From NCBI RefSeq assembly GCF_000737535.1, contig NZ_CP006269.1, positions 1,550,001 to 1,614,000 of the forward strand: a DNA stretch of 64,000 nt, read 5' to 3'. The translations under genes were made by a program, and so were the position numbers. This stretch comes from Synechococcus sp. KORDI-100. Its GTDB lineage: Bacteria; Cyanobacteriota; Cyanobacteriia; PCC-6307; Cyanobiaceae. Below the pieces are notes generated by a model. The model was not told the DNA's origin. It ran no database searches and was given only the letters and a program-made list of their open reading frames with translations. Below, piece after piece: positions 25,945 to 33,760 of this stretch. Position 1 is the first letter of the stretch. Every line of letters begins with the position of its first letter.

Positions 25945-26625
25945 TCAGCGAGAGAAGACCCACCAGGTGGCCATGGGGATGATGGTGCCCAAAACGAGCA
26001 ACACAACAATCCAGGTTGTGGCGTTGCTGCTTTCCGTTTCCTCCTGGGTTGGAATATTGGTAGGCAGCGTGGTCCGAACGATCTCTTCTGGCGGACCTGG
26101 ATCCTCTCCGCCATTGAGCACGACGGACAGTCTCGTCAATCCATCGATTGACGCCTGGCGGTATCGATCGCCTTCTCGCAGCGGAATCGCCATGGTGGTT
26201 CGTCCTGTGCTGGTGAGCAGGGTCTCCGGTAACTGAGGCTGCAAGGTTTCATCAGCAAGCACCGCTGCCCTCTTGTTCTGGGTCTCGATCATGAGCAGCA
26301 GAAGGGGGTTTGACGGTTTGGTATCACTGGTCCAACGAGAGATCAGATCCCGCCCCAAGCCATCCAGTGTGATGCCGTAATCCAGTCGTCTCAACGTGAT
26401 CAGACGGGCATCAACACGATCACTGCCGAATTCCTCCAGGCGTTTCTCAAGTTCGGAACGACTTGCACGGCTCAGCACATCGGCATCATCGAGAACGTGG
26501 TCAACAGGTCGATCGAGTGGAAAGTCTGCAGGCGAAATGGCAAAGGCCGGAAGGGAGGGGACACCAAACACAAGAACAACGACCGCAAAGCAGGTCAGAA
26601 TTGCTTCGAGGGTTCTCCGCTTCAT
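25945..26625 (-). CDS. psb32: Psb32-like TPM-domain membrane protein
   Basis: A 226-residue protein with a signal peptide (residues 1-29, ending AFA), a TPM domain (about 40-180, VDHVLDDADVLSRASRSELE onward) and a single C-terminal membrane span (TTWIVVLLVLGTIIPMATWW). This matches Psb32/TLP18.3, a lumenal, membrane-anchored factor that helps photosystem II repair and protects against photodamage. Other TPM proteins have acid phosphatase activity. It heads a unit with pcxA, cobU and trmL. Confidence 0.85.
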   Translation of the reverse strand: MKRRTLEAILTCFAVVVLVFGVPSLPAFAISPADFPLDRPVDHVLDDADVLSRASRSELEKRLEEFGSDRVDARLITLRRLDYGITLDGLGRDLISRWTSDTKPSNPLLLLMIETQNKRAAVLADETLQPQLPETLLTSTGRTTMAIPLREGDRYRQASIDGLTRLSVVLNGGEDPGPPEEIVRTTLPTNIPTQEETESSNATTWIVVLLVLGTIIPMATWWVFSR

Positions 26626-26659
26626 CCGGTTCGGAACGATCTATGGCTCCAGTCTGCCG

Positions 26660-27067
26660 CTAGTCGCCAAGACTGTCGCGGTTGAGTGCCTCGATCGCTC
26701 GCACGATCATGCTGGCTTCACCGTTGGGTAGGTCGAGAGATGCCGCCAAACGCTGCAAAAACGTCTTTTCGTCTTCCGTGACGGTTCTGTCGGCATGGAC
26801 GAGATGGGCGGCAACCGCAAGAGCTGACTCCTTCTGCACGACGTTGAGCAATGGCAAGGCCCGATCGATCAGGCCATCAACGCCGTGCTCCCGCATGATT
26901 GTCAGCAGCTGGTCAAACAGCTTGCCCATCTCCGCCTCGCTGCTGTTGCAGTAGAGGGATCGATATTCGAGTTGACGGCGCAGGGCATGGGCCTCATCAC
27001 GACCCAGGGTTCCATCACAGGCCACAGCAGCCAGCGCAACAGCTGCAAAAGCTTCTCGGTCAGTCAT
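26660..27067 (-). CDS. TerB-like (tellurite resistance B family) protein
   Basis: A 135-residue all-helical protein with two TerB-type repeats: AFAAVALAAVACDGTLGRDEA and LVHADRTVTEDEKTFLQRLA. Each repeat carries an acidic D-x-T/R-x-x-x-D/E-E loop that could bind divalent metal. Members are widespread in cyanobacteria and usually unrelated to tellurite as such. No signal peptide. It lies 35 bases upstream of psb32 on the same strand. Confidence 0.8.
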   Translation of the reverse strand: MTDREAFAAVALAAVACDGTLGRDEAHALRRQLEYRSLYCNSSEAEMGKLFDQLLTIMREHGVDGLIDRALPLLNVVQKESALAVAAHLVHADRTVTEDEKTFLQRLAASLDLPNGEASMIVRAIEALNRDSLGD

Positions 27068-27181
27068 GGTCTCAGCGTCCCTGTCGTTATTTGAGCAGGC
27101 ATGGGATTACTTGTCAGATCCCTGTTTTGAGGAACGTTGGTCATTGTTTCCTCAGTCGTTGATGCACTGAAGAGCTCTCAT

Positions 27182-27445
27182 TCAAAGCGGCAACACCTTG
27201 CTCGTCTGAAGTCCACTGAGCACCAGTCGCGTGGCCTCATCGGCATTCACCCAGCGGATGCAGCCGTCATCACAATCGGCCACCTGAAACAGAGATAGTG
27301 CTATGGGGTCTCTCGCATTGCCTTCACAGAACACAACCCAACCCATCCACCACTCCGGTTCCGAGACGCCTGGCTTCTCTGAATCAGGTTGAACGAGCAC
27401 CAGATCACCAGGTTTGAAACTCAAAAACGGCAAGCACCTGGCCAT
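27182..27445 (-). CDS. DUF3104 family protein
   Basis: An 87-residue protein of DUF3104, a family I know chiefly from marine picocyanobacteria. The pattern FKPGDLVLVQ, EWWMGWVVFCEGNARDP and SLFQVADCDDGCIRWVNADEA is diagnostic and suggests a small all-beta domain. No signal peptide. Function unknown. The 114 bases between it and the TerB gene downstream hold nothing I recognise. Confidence 0.8.
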   Translation of the reverse strand: MARCLPFLSFKPGDLVLVQPDSEKPGVSEPEWWMGWVVFCEGNARDPIALSLFQVADCDDGCIRWVNADEATRLVLSGLQTSKVLPL

Positions 27446-27763
27446 TTCGCTTCGTGCGGCAGTACAGCTGTTCTAGTCCGCTAAGCGGATGATGGCATCA
27501 GTAGGTCTGCTCAATCGGGGCCGCGCTTGCGGTGGAGACCATTGCCTGGGTGACGGGAGCTGCAGGCAGGACGGCATCAGGTGGGAATGAGAATCCGGCT
27601 GCAACCTTGCATCTGACAGTCGCTGTGATGTTCGGACATGACGCTGACCAGAGTGTTTGCTTGAGACCCTCTCTTGATTCAAGTTCCGGGGAACTCGACA
27701 AGCCATCGAGTTCGTCTTCTGCAGCAGGGGGTCAGCGTGCCGTGCCGTGTTCCAAGACGAGAC
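27446..27763. other. intergenic stretch, no convincing gene
   Basis: About 320 bases between the DUF3104 gene and the cyAbrB terminator. Frames are open on both strands (for example a TTG-initiated 67-codon minus frame at 27498-27701), but none has a recognisable motif, a ribosome site or a good start. It may include the promoter of the DUF3104 gene. Confidence 0.35.
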
Positions 27764-27794
27764 ATAAAAAAGCGACTGATGAGACATCAGCCGC
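27764..27794 (-). terminator. intrinsic terminator after cyAbrB gene
   Basis: On the minus strand GGCTGATG and CATCAGTC form a stem of seven or eight pairs around a 3-base loop, followed by GCTTTTTT. It lies about 25 bases after the cyAbrB stop. Confidence 0.8.
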
Positions 27795-27818
27795 GCAAGT
27801 CTGTTAAGACAACGACAA

Positions 27819-28190
27819 TCAATCGTCTGCGTCTTCGGAAGCTCCTTCAGGGATCAAGCGGATGGCTTTTTTACCCAGCTTGATCTGGAAATTGTCGCCA
27901 GGCTTGAGGTCCAGCATGGCGGTGTAAGCCTTGCCGATCAGCAGGTTTCCATTTCCCTGGACAGTTGCCACATAGCTCAGCTTGCGTCCGCCTTTGCCAA
28001 CACCTGCTGTACCACCGGTGGCGAGACTCACACCCTTGGCTTCAAGGAGAGCTTCGTAAAAGGCAGTGAAGTTTAAGCGCTCGCCACCGTCTTTCTTGCT
28101 GGAGACGTAGCCGCAAGCCTTCACAAGGTCTGATTTGGAGACATCACCAAGCTCCTTCACTTTGTCCAGCAGGTCTGAACCGGTCAGCAT
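27819..28190 (-). CDS. cyAbrB-family transcriptional regulator
   Basis: A 123-residue cyanobacterial AbrB-type regulator. The N-terminal LTGSDLLDKVKELGDVSKSD, the middle ERLNFTAFYEALLEAKGV and the C-terminal SpoVT/AbrB-like DNA-binding part with GNLLIGKAYTAMLDLKPGDNF are characteristic; in these proteins the AbrB fold is C-terminal. Known family members in Synechocystis control nitrogen and carbon genes and often their own expression. Long AT-rich 5' region and a strong terminator suggest an independent transcript. Confidence 0.9.
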   Translation of the reverse strand: MLTGSDLLDKVKELGDVSKSDLVKACGYVSSKKDGGERLNFTAFYEALLEAKGVSLATGGTAGVGKGGRKLSYVATVQGNGNLLIGKAYTAMLDLKPGDNFQIKLGKKAIRLIPEGASEDADD

Positions 28191-28412
28191 GATTTTTGCT
28201 TAAAAACAACTATCTAATGATGCATTCAAAAAAACACATCGTCAATACGTAGGGCACATCATCGTTGAATGATCCACTGATGTGAACACTTGATCGCGAT
28301 TGGATCAGGAGATGGTCTGGAAGGCCATAACTGGATTTCTTTTCTCGTGCGAACCTCGAGGTGCATGACAACATTATTCTTGATCGTGACGTTCTGATCC
28401 AACCAGCTTCGG

Positions 28413-29090
28413 ATGCCCGGACCAGCCCGTTCAGTTCTTGCTCTTGGCCTGATCTTTCTTTTGCTTGGGTTGCTGAATGCTGCCCTGGCAACAACCGTTT
28501 CCCCCGAACTGCAACGGGCTGAAGTTCTCAACGGATTTGCGGCTGTTGCACTGATGCTCGTGGCAGCCCTGTGGACTCGAGCGGATCCAAAAACTGCCGA
28601 ACGAGTGGTTCTTCCAGGCGAACAGGGTCTGGTGCTGTCTGACGACCTGACTGAGCCACAACGTCAGGAACTGGCCTGGGGGAGTCAGATGCTGCTGACG
28701 GCAACTCCTGCTTCAACGCTGCTTGTGCATTGGAATGGGTCTGTGATTCTGAGGCGAGGCCTTCTGGGTTCGGGTGATTTTCAACCCGGGACCATCAGTC
28801 GCAGGGCGATGGAACGGGAGACTGTCGTCTCACTTGTGAACACAACACTGTTTCCTGGTCGCACGGAGTTTGATCCTGTCCTGGAGAAGTTACCCGCTGT
28901 CATCGTTTGCCCGCTGGGAGGCAATGGTGTCGTCATTTTGGGTGGATGGTCCGTGCGTTGTTTCAGTCAGTCCGATGAACGTTGGTTACAGGGATGGGCG
29001 CAACGACTCAAAAGCTCACTGCTGGAGACGATGAATCAGACGAACGTTTCTGATCGTCCGAGCCTGAATTCGAATCCTGATCCAACTTGA
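28413..29090 (+). CDS. cytochrome b6f cofactor-assembly factor (CCB2/CCB4-like, DUF2930)
   Basis: A 225-residue membrane protein resembling the CCB2/CCB4 group ('cofactor assembly of complex C subunit B'), which in plastids attaches haem ci to cytochrome b6. Two N-terminal spans (ALGLIFLLLGLLNAALA and GFAAVALMLVAALW) precede a soluble domain with PGEQGLVLSDDLTEPQRQEL, ERETVVSLVNTTLFPGR and GVVILGGWSVRCFSQSDERW. The last 20 residues are low-complexity and lie opposite the end of lptC, with an 83-base overlap. The family call rests on overall pattern. Confidence 0.75.
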   Translation: MPGPARSVLALGLIFLLLGLLNAALATTVSPELQRAEVLNGFAAVALMLVAALWTRADPKTAERVVLPGEQGLVLSDDLTEPQRQELAWGSQMLLTATPASTLLVHWNGSVILRRGLLGSGDFQPGTISRRAMERETVVSLVNTTLFPGRTEFDPVLEKLPAVIVCPLGGNGVVILGGWSVRCFSQSDERWLQGWAQRLKSSLLETMNQTNVSDRPSLNSNPDPT

Positions 29091-30183
29091 TTGTGGACTT
29101 CACCCGTTCACCATCTCGACCAAAACGCACCGATCCACCGTCACCAAGTTGGCCTTCAAGGCGTTCAGCTGTTGTGGTCTGTTCGAGCTTGTCTCGTTTC
29201 AATTCCACGGCTCCATCCGCAATGACCACATCGGTCCGCCAGTTCCAACTGCAGCGTCGCGCGGATAACCCTTGTTCAGGCTGCTGAAGACGACAGTTGG
29301 CAGGAATGATCACTGTGTTGCTGCGTTCATCCACGACAAAACCGGAGCCGGTCGCTGACCCTTTCTCGAAAACAGCCTGGAAGGGTTCACTGCTTTTGAG
29401 TTGCTTGGACTGGTAGTTCCAGCGTGTGGCTCCAGCGTTCACCTCACCCTTGCCGTTCGGAATCTTGAGCGTGACCGGAGCGATCAGGTCGATGTATTGA
29501 TCCTGCGTGTTTCCTACCAGGCGGGCAGCCGTGAGTGTCCGTCCCTCGGTCTGTTCCGCACGGACGGGACCTGCTGCCACCAAGGTTCCATCACTGAGGT
29601 TCCAGGTTCCCTCGGCTGTGGTCACAACGGTCTGTGGCTGTTCGTACTCGCTGCGCTGTCGATCCCAACGCTGCAGGGTTGTTGGTCCCTGGAACCGCAG
29701 GGTGTCGCGATCCTGTTGGAACACGATCTGACGCACTGTCAGCCGTGATTCAGCATCCTCCGCTCTGGGACGCTGGTCGATCACCATTCTCGACTGAGAT
29801 GGCCTCCACTTCAACCGATCTCCGCTGATCAACAGCTTGCGTTGATCGAGCTGCTGAAGACGGACCTGACCTTCCAGAACCACCAGATCGCCATCGTTGA
29901 GAACAGTCGCAAGTTCAGCGCTGATGCGGTATGAGGGTTTGTTGTTTCTGTAAAGAATGCCGCTTGGACCGAGGGCGCGAACCGTGCGACTGCTGAGGTC
30001 GTACCGGGCCTCCGGGCTGGTCAGATCCCAGTCTTTCGTTCCATCCGGGCGGCGCTGATTGAGATTCAGTGAACGGAAGACGAAGGGTCGCGATTCCTCC
30101 GTCACAATCGCAAGCGGTTGTCGACAACCGAGCAGGGATATCGCCGCGATGGCTGATGTGGTCCATGCCAGGACGCAGCGCAT
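29008..30183 (-). CDS. lptC: LPS export protein LptC-like lipoprotein
   Basis: A 391-residue envelope protein. The N-terminus MRCVLAWTTSAIAAISLLGC has a lipobox (LLGC), so it should be lipid-anchored. The rest is beta-rich with LptC/OstA-type repeats (YRISAELATVLNDGDLVVLEG, KLLISGDRLKWR, GTLVAAGPVRAEQTEGRTL). It is about twice as long as proteobacterial LptC, as in other cyanobacteria, and would bridge LPS from LptFG to LptA. I chose the ATG at 30183; the frame extends into metG upstream. A Ser/Asp-rich tail forms the antisense overlap with the CCB gene. It follows metG by 17 bases. Confidence 0.82.
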   Translation of the reverse strand: MRCVLAWTTSAIAAISLLGCRQPLAIVTEESRPFVFRSLNLNQRRPDGTKDWDLTSPEARYDLSSRTVRALGPSGILYRNNKPSYRISAELATVLNDGDLVVLEGQVRLQQLDQRKLLISGDRLKWRPSQSRMVIDQRPRAEDAESRLTVRQIVFQQDRDTLRFQGPTTLQRWDRQRSEYEQPQTVVTTAEGTWNLSDGTLVAAGPVRAEQTEGRTLTAARLVGNTQDQYIDLIAPVTLKIPNGKGEVNAGATRWNYQSKQLKSSEPFQAVFEKGSATGSGFVVDERSNTVIIPANCRLQQPEQGLSARRCSWNWRTDVVIADGAVELKRDKLEQTTTAERLEGQLGDGGSVRFGRDGERVKSTIKLDQDSNSGSDDQKRSSDSSSPAVSF

Positions 30184-30200
30184 TGGAGGCGGTAGATGGC

Positions 30201-31745
30201 TCAGAGCGGTTCCTCCAGTTCGAGGCGTTGCATCACCGGATTCGGTTTGGGAAGCACGCTGCCTGATGTGAGACCACCCCAGCGCAGCTGATCCTTCCAT
30301 GGGCCGTTCACGGCATCGATGCCCAGCTGGGCAAGGATCCTGGCGCTGAGTTCCGGCAGAAGCGGACTGAGAAGGACACCAACAACGCGGGCAGCTTCGA
30401 GAACCACATAAAGATCGTTGGCGACGACATCGTCCTGTCCGGGTTGTTTCATCCGGCTCCAGGGCGCCGTGTCGTTGAGATGGCCATTGGCCGCGATCGC
30501 GAGCTGGAGGATGGCTTCGGCGCCGGCTTTGAACGACAGTTCCGGCATTCTGCTGAGCACAATGCTGACCGTACGGCTGGCCTGCTGGGCGAGGGGATGC
30601 TCCGGGCCTGCATCTGACCCTGCCGGTGGGACAGCATCGTCAAACCACTTTCGAGCCATCGACGAGGTTCGGTTCAGCAGGTTGCCGATGGTGTTGGCCA
30701 GGTCATTATTGACCAGATCAACGAACCGTTGCTGCTGAAAATCACCGTCATCGCCGAACTGAATATCGCGCAGCAGATACCAACGAACGGCGTCCGTCCC
30801 GCATCGTTCCAGCAGCACTTCAGGATCCAGAACATTGCCGAGAGACTTCCCCATTTTCTGACCCTCCCGGGTCAGAAAGCCATGGCCGAAAACACGATCC
30901 GGCAAAGGAAGCCCGGCTGACATGAGCATCGCGGGCCAGTAAACGGCATGAAAACGAAGAATGTCCTTGCCGATCACATGGACGGACGCCGGCCAGCCCG
31001 CTTGATTCAGCCGGTTGAGGTCAATGCTGTGGCCGTCATCCAGCAGAGCGCTCAGGTAACCGAGCAGGGCGTCGAACCACACGTAGAAGGTATGGCCGGG
31101 CTGGCCTGGAACCGGAAGACCCCACGAGACGTTTGAACGCGAGATCGAAAAATCCCGCAGACCCTGCTGAACAAAATTCCTGACCTCCTGGCGACGGCTG
31201 GCGGGGGCAATGAAATCGTCTCTGGCGACGAGTTCTTCGATCTGCTCCTGATAACGGGAAAGACGGAAGAACAGGTTCTCCTCATCTCTCCATTCCAGCG
31301 GGCGCTGATGAATGGGGCAGTGGGGTTCCATCGCGTCGGCGGGATCGTCTTTGTATTCCTCACAGCCAACGCAGTACCAGCCGGTCTGCCTGCCGGTGAT
31401 CACATCTCCAGAGGCTTTGACACGCCCGTAGAACTGCTCCACCAGCTGCAGATGCCGCGGAGCTGTCGTGCGGATGAAACGATCCTGGGAGATGTCCCAG
31501 CGTTGCCAGAGGTCCCGGTAACGAGCACTGATTTCGTCGCAGTGCAGCTGGGGACTGACCCCCCGTGCTTCGGCCGTCCGTTGAATTTTCTGACCATGCT
31601 CATCCACCCCTGTGACGAACAGAACGCCATTGTCCTGATGCCTCTGGAACCGTGCCAGCGCGTCACAGGCAATCGTGGTGTACGTGCTGCCGAGGTGAGG
31701 ACGATCGTTGACGTAATAGAGCGGAGTTGTGAGGGTGTAGTTCAT
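30201..31745 (-). CDS. metG: methionyl-tRNA synthetase
   Basis: A 514-residue class I synthetase charging tRNA-Met. HIGH is seen as HLGS (residues 17-20, in YYVNDRPHLGSTYTTIACD), the zinc knuckle as YCVGCEEY...HCPIHQ, and KMSKS as KMGKS in REGQKMGKSLGNV. The C-terminal EMAP-like tRNA-binding domain of longer MetRS enzymes is absent, as in many cyanobacteria. Start MNYTLTTPLYY at 31745 (an earlier in-frame start adds 18 residues with no family similarity). Confidence 0.96.
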   Translation of the reverse strand: MNYTLTTPLYYVNDRPHLGSTYTTIACDALARFQRHQDNGVLFVTGVDEHGQKIQRTAEARGVSPQLHCDEISARYRDLWQRWDISQDRFIRTTAPRHLQLVEQFYGRVKASGDVITGRQTGWYCVGCEEYKDDPADAMEPHCPIHQRPLEWRDEENLFFRLSRYQEQIEELVARDDFIAPASRRQEVRNFVQQGLRDFSISRSNVSWGLPVPGQPGHTFYVWFDALLGYLSALLDDGHSIDLNRLNQAGWPASVHVIGKDILRFHAVYWPAMLMSAGLPLPDRVFGHGFLTREGQKMGKSLGNVLDPEVLLERCGTDAVRWYLLRDIQFGDDGDFQQQRFVDLVNNDLANTIGNLLNRTSSMARKWFDDAVPPAGSDAGPEHPLAQQASRTVSIVLSRMPELSFKAGAEAILQLAIAANGHLNDTAPWSRMKQPGQDDVVANDLYVVLEAARVVGVLLSPLLPELSARILAQLGIDAVNGPWKDQLRWGGLTSGSVLPKPNPVMQRLELEEPL

Positions 31746-31814
31746 CTTGAAGGGCAGGAACTCCGCGGCTTCGCTGCGACGCTGGATCCTAACGACCACC
31801 TTTCAGCCCGATCG

Positions 31815-31979
31815 ATGGACCCTGGCAGCTGTCTTGGTGCCTGCACGGCAACCCCCCGTTTCGAGGTCTTGCGTCGGTCCAACGATGGCGATGGGCCCGG
31901 GGTGAGCGCTTTGTCGCGTGTGGAGGTTCGACACCCGATCGTTGATGGCGATCCTGAACAGGCGGAGAGACACCAATGA
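31815..31979 (+). CDS. possible small protein upstream of and coupled to the FAD oxidoreductase
   Basis: A 54-residue frame starting MDPGSCLGACTATPRFEVL and ending VRHPIVDGDPEQAERHQ, whose stop overlaps the ATG of the following gene as ATGA. The overlap and the protein-like composition (PRFEVLRRS, RVEVRHP) make translation plausible, but I do not recognise a family and there is no obvious ribosome site. It may act only as a coupled leader. The frame is also open far upstream, antisense to metG; that part is not considered coding. Confidence 0.45.
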   Translation: MDPGSCLGACTATPRFEVLRRSNDGDGPGVSALSRVEVRHPIVDGDPEQAERHQ

Positions 31980-33760
31980 GGCCGAAGAGCTGCAAGGACT
32001 GGGATGTTGTGGTCTGGGGTGGTGGAACCGGTGGTGTGGCTGCCGCCGTCCAGGCCGCCCGCGCTGGCGTCAGGACTCTGTTGTTGACACCAGCCGGCTG
32101 GCTTGGAGGGATGCTGAGTGCCGCTGGCGTCAGTGCTCCGGATGGCCATGAATTGTCCTGCTGGCAGACAGGCTTCTGGGGAGCTCTCTTGAGAGATCTC
32201 GAAGGCAGCCTTGCAGAGGGGCTGGACCACAACTGGGTGAGCTGCTTCGGGTTCCGCCCATCACAGGCGGAGGCGATTCTGCAGCGATGGGTGTCGGAGG
32301 AGTCGCGTCTCCATTGGTGGTCTGATGTTGACCTGCTGGAGCTGGAGCGCCGTGCCGATCGCATTGTTTCGCTCACTGTCGCGCGTCGGACTGTTCCGCA
32401 TCGGGATGAATCCACCCGACTGGTGCCCAGGATTGTGATCGACGGGAGCGATCTCGGCGATTTGATGGCGGCTGCCGACGCCCCCTTCCGTTTCGGCTGG
32501 GAACCGGACACGCTCTGGTCGGAACCGAGTGCTCCAAGTTCGGAACGTCTCGCGCGGGAGCCGTTCTTCCGAGAGCAGCCGATTCAATCCCCAACCTGGG
32601 TGGTGATGGGCCAACTCGCGGCGGGCCCTGGGCCAGACACGCCGCTTGTGCCTCCCGAGCCCCCCTTTCAACGCTGCCTGGAGTCCTGTGGTCTGCGGCG
32701 CACGCTCACCTACGGACGACTTCCAGGGGGACTGGTGATGCTGAACTGGCCTCTCCATGGGAACGACTGGCATCAGGGTCTCGATCGCTGCATCAGCAGC
32801 GATCGACGTGAACGGCAGGATCTGGCCGCTGAGATGCAGGCTCACAGTCTTCGCTTCCTTCAGACCCTTTGTGTCAGCAGCGACGGATGGCTTCAGGCGG
32901 GGCACGCCTTCCCGGGCCGGGATCCCTGCCTGGCGCTGATGCCCTACTGGCGTGAAGGGCGTCGACTGGTCGGCCGCAACGTCGTCACGGAAAACGATCT
33001 CCTTCCGGTGGGGCCCAACCAGTCCCATGGCCCTCTACCGATGGATGTCCATGGTCGTTGCACCAGCATCGCTGTGGGGACCTATGCCAACGACCATCAC
33101 TACCCTGGAGAGGACTGGCCACTGGCTCCGAAGAGCATCCCCTGGGGAGGCCGCTGGACCGGAACACCCTTCTGCATTCCCTACGGCGCTCTGCTGGGGG
33201 AATCCGTGTCCAACCTGCTGATGGCTGATAAAGCGTTCAGCGTCAGCCACATGGCCAATGGCGCCACCAGGCTGCAGCCTTTGATCCTCAACATCGGGCA
33301 AGCCGCCGGTATGGCGGCGGCACTGTCGCTCCAGCACCAGTGCTCTCCCCTTGAACTGCCGGTCCAGGACCTGCAGAGCGCCCTTCTGAACGACCCCATC
33401 GCACCGGCTGCTGTGATGCCGATCTGGACCATCCCCGTCTGGCACGACGCGTGGAGGAGTTCACAACACGAGGCCCTGCACGATCCCACCAGCATGGAAA
33501 CGGCTTCCATGCAGGCGGTTCCAGCCTCCGACGCAGCACCGCTGCAGGAATCAGCCATTCAGGTCCAGGGGACCTTTCTGGCGAACTCGGAATCCGACTG
33601 GCAGCTGCAGACCTCGCAGAGGCCTCGACAGCTGATGACTCTCGAGCCGGGTGTCCGGAACCTCCTCACCCAGTGCAACAACGGCACTCAGGTTTCCGTC
33701 GTTGCTGCTGAGAACCCCTGGGGCCCCTGGTTGAGAGTTCTCAGGGCCACGATCATCTGA
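31976..33760 (+). CDS. FAD-dependent oxidoreductase (FAD_oxidored family)
   Basis: A 594-residue flavoprotein. The dinucleotide-binding motif GGGTGG at residues 15-20 (VVVWGGGTGGVAAAVQAARAG, partial) and TPAGWLGGMLSAAGVSAPDG place it in the FAD_oxidored group often described as xanthan-lyase-like. The C-terminal flavin contacts are GTPFCIPYGALLG, SHMANGATRLQPLILNIGQAAGMAAAL (partial). After about residue 470 there is a divergent tail of unknown role. No signal peptide or membrane span. The substrate is unknown. Its end overlaps the convergent RNB exonuclease by eight bases. Confidence 0.82.
   Translation: MRPKSCKDWDVVVWGGGTGGVAAAVQAARAGVRTLLLTPAGWLGGMLSAAGVSAPDGHELSCWQTGFWGALLRDLEGSLAEGLDHNWVSCFGFRPSQAEAILQRWVSEESRLHWWSDVDLLELERRADRIVSLTVARRTVPHRDESTRLVPRIVIDGSDLGDLMAAADAPFRFGWEPDTLWSEPSAPSSERLAREPFFREQPIQSPTWVVMGQLAAGPGPDTPLVPPEPPFQRCLESCGLRRTLTYGRLPGGLVMLNWPLHGNDWHQGLDRCISSDRRERQDLAAEMQAHSLRFLQTLCVSSDGWLQAGHAFPGRDPCLALMPYWREGRRLVGRNVVTENDLLPVGPNQSHGPLPMDVHGRCTSIAVGTYANDHHYPGEDWPLAPKSIPWGGRWTGTPFCIPYGALLGESVSNLLMADKAFSVSHMANGATRLQPLILNIGQAAGMAAALSLQHQCSPLELPVQDLQSALLNDPIAPAAVMPIWTIPVWHDAWRSSQHEALHDPTSMETASMQAVPASDAAPLQESAIQVQGTFLANSESDWQLQTSQRPRQLMTLEPGVRNLLTQCNNGTQVSVVAAENPWGPWLRVLRATII

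Noticed and set aside
27498-27701. A 67-codon minus-strand frame between the DUF3104 and cyAbrB genes
   Set aside because: TTG start, no ribosome site, no family similarity, and frames are open on the other strand too.
31308-31814. Upstream extension of the small plus-strand frame before the FAD oxidoreductase
   Set aside because: This part is antisense to metG and has no similarity; only the last 54 codons, outside metG, are considered.
32261-33028. A 255-codon minus-strand open frame
   Set aside because: Antisense to the FAD oxidoreductase; composition mirrors that gene.
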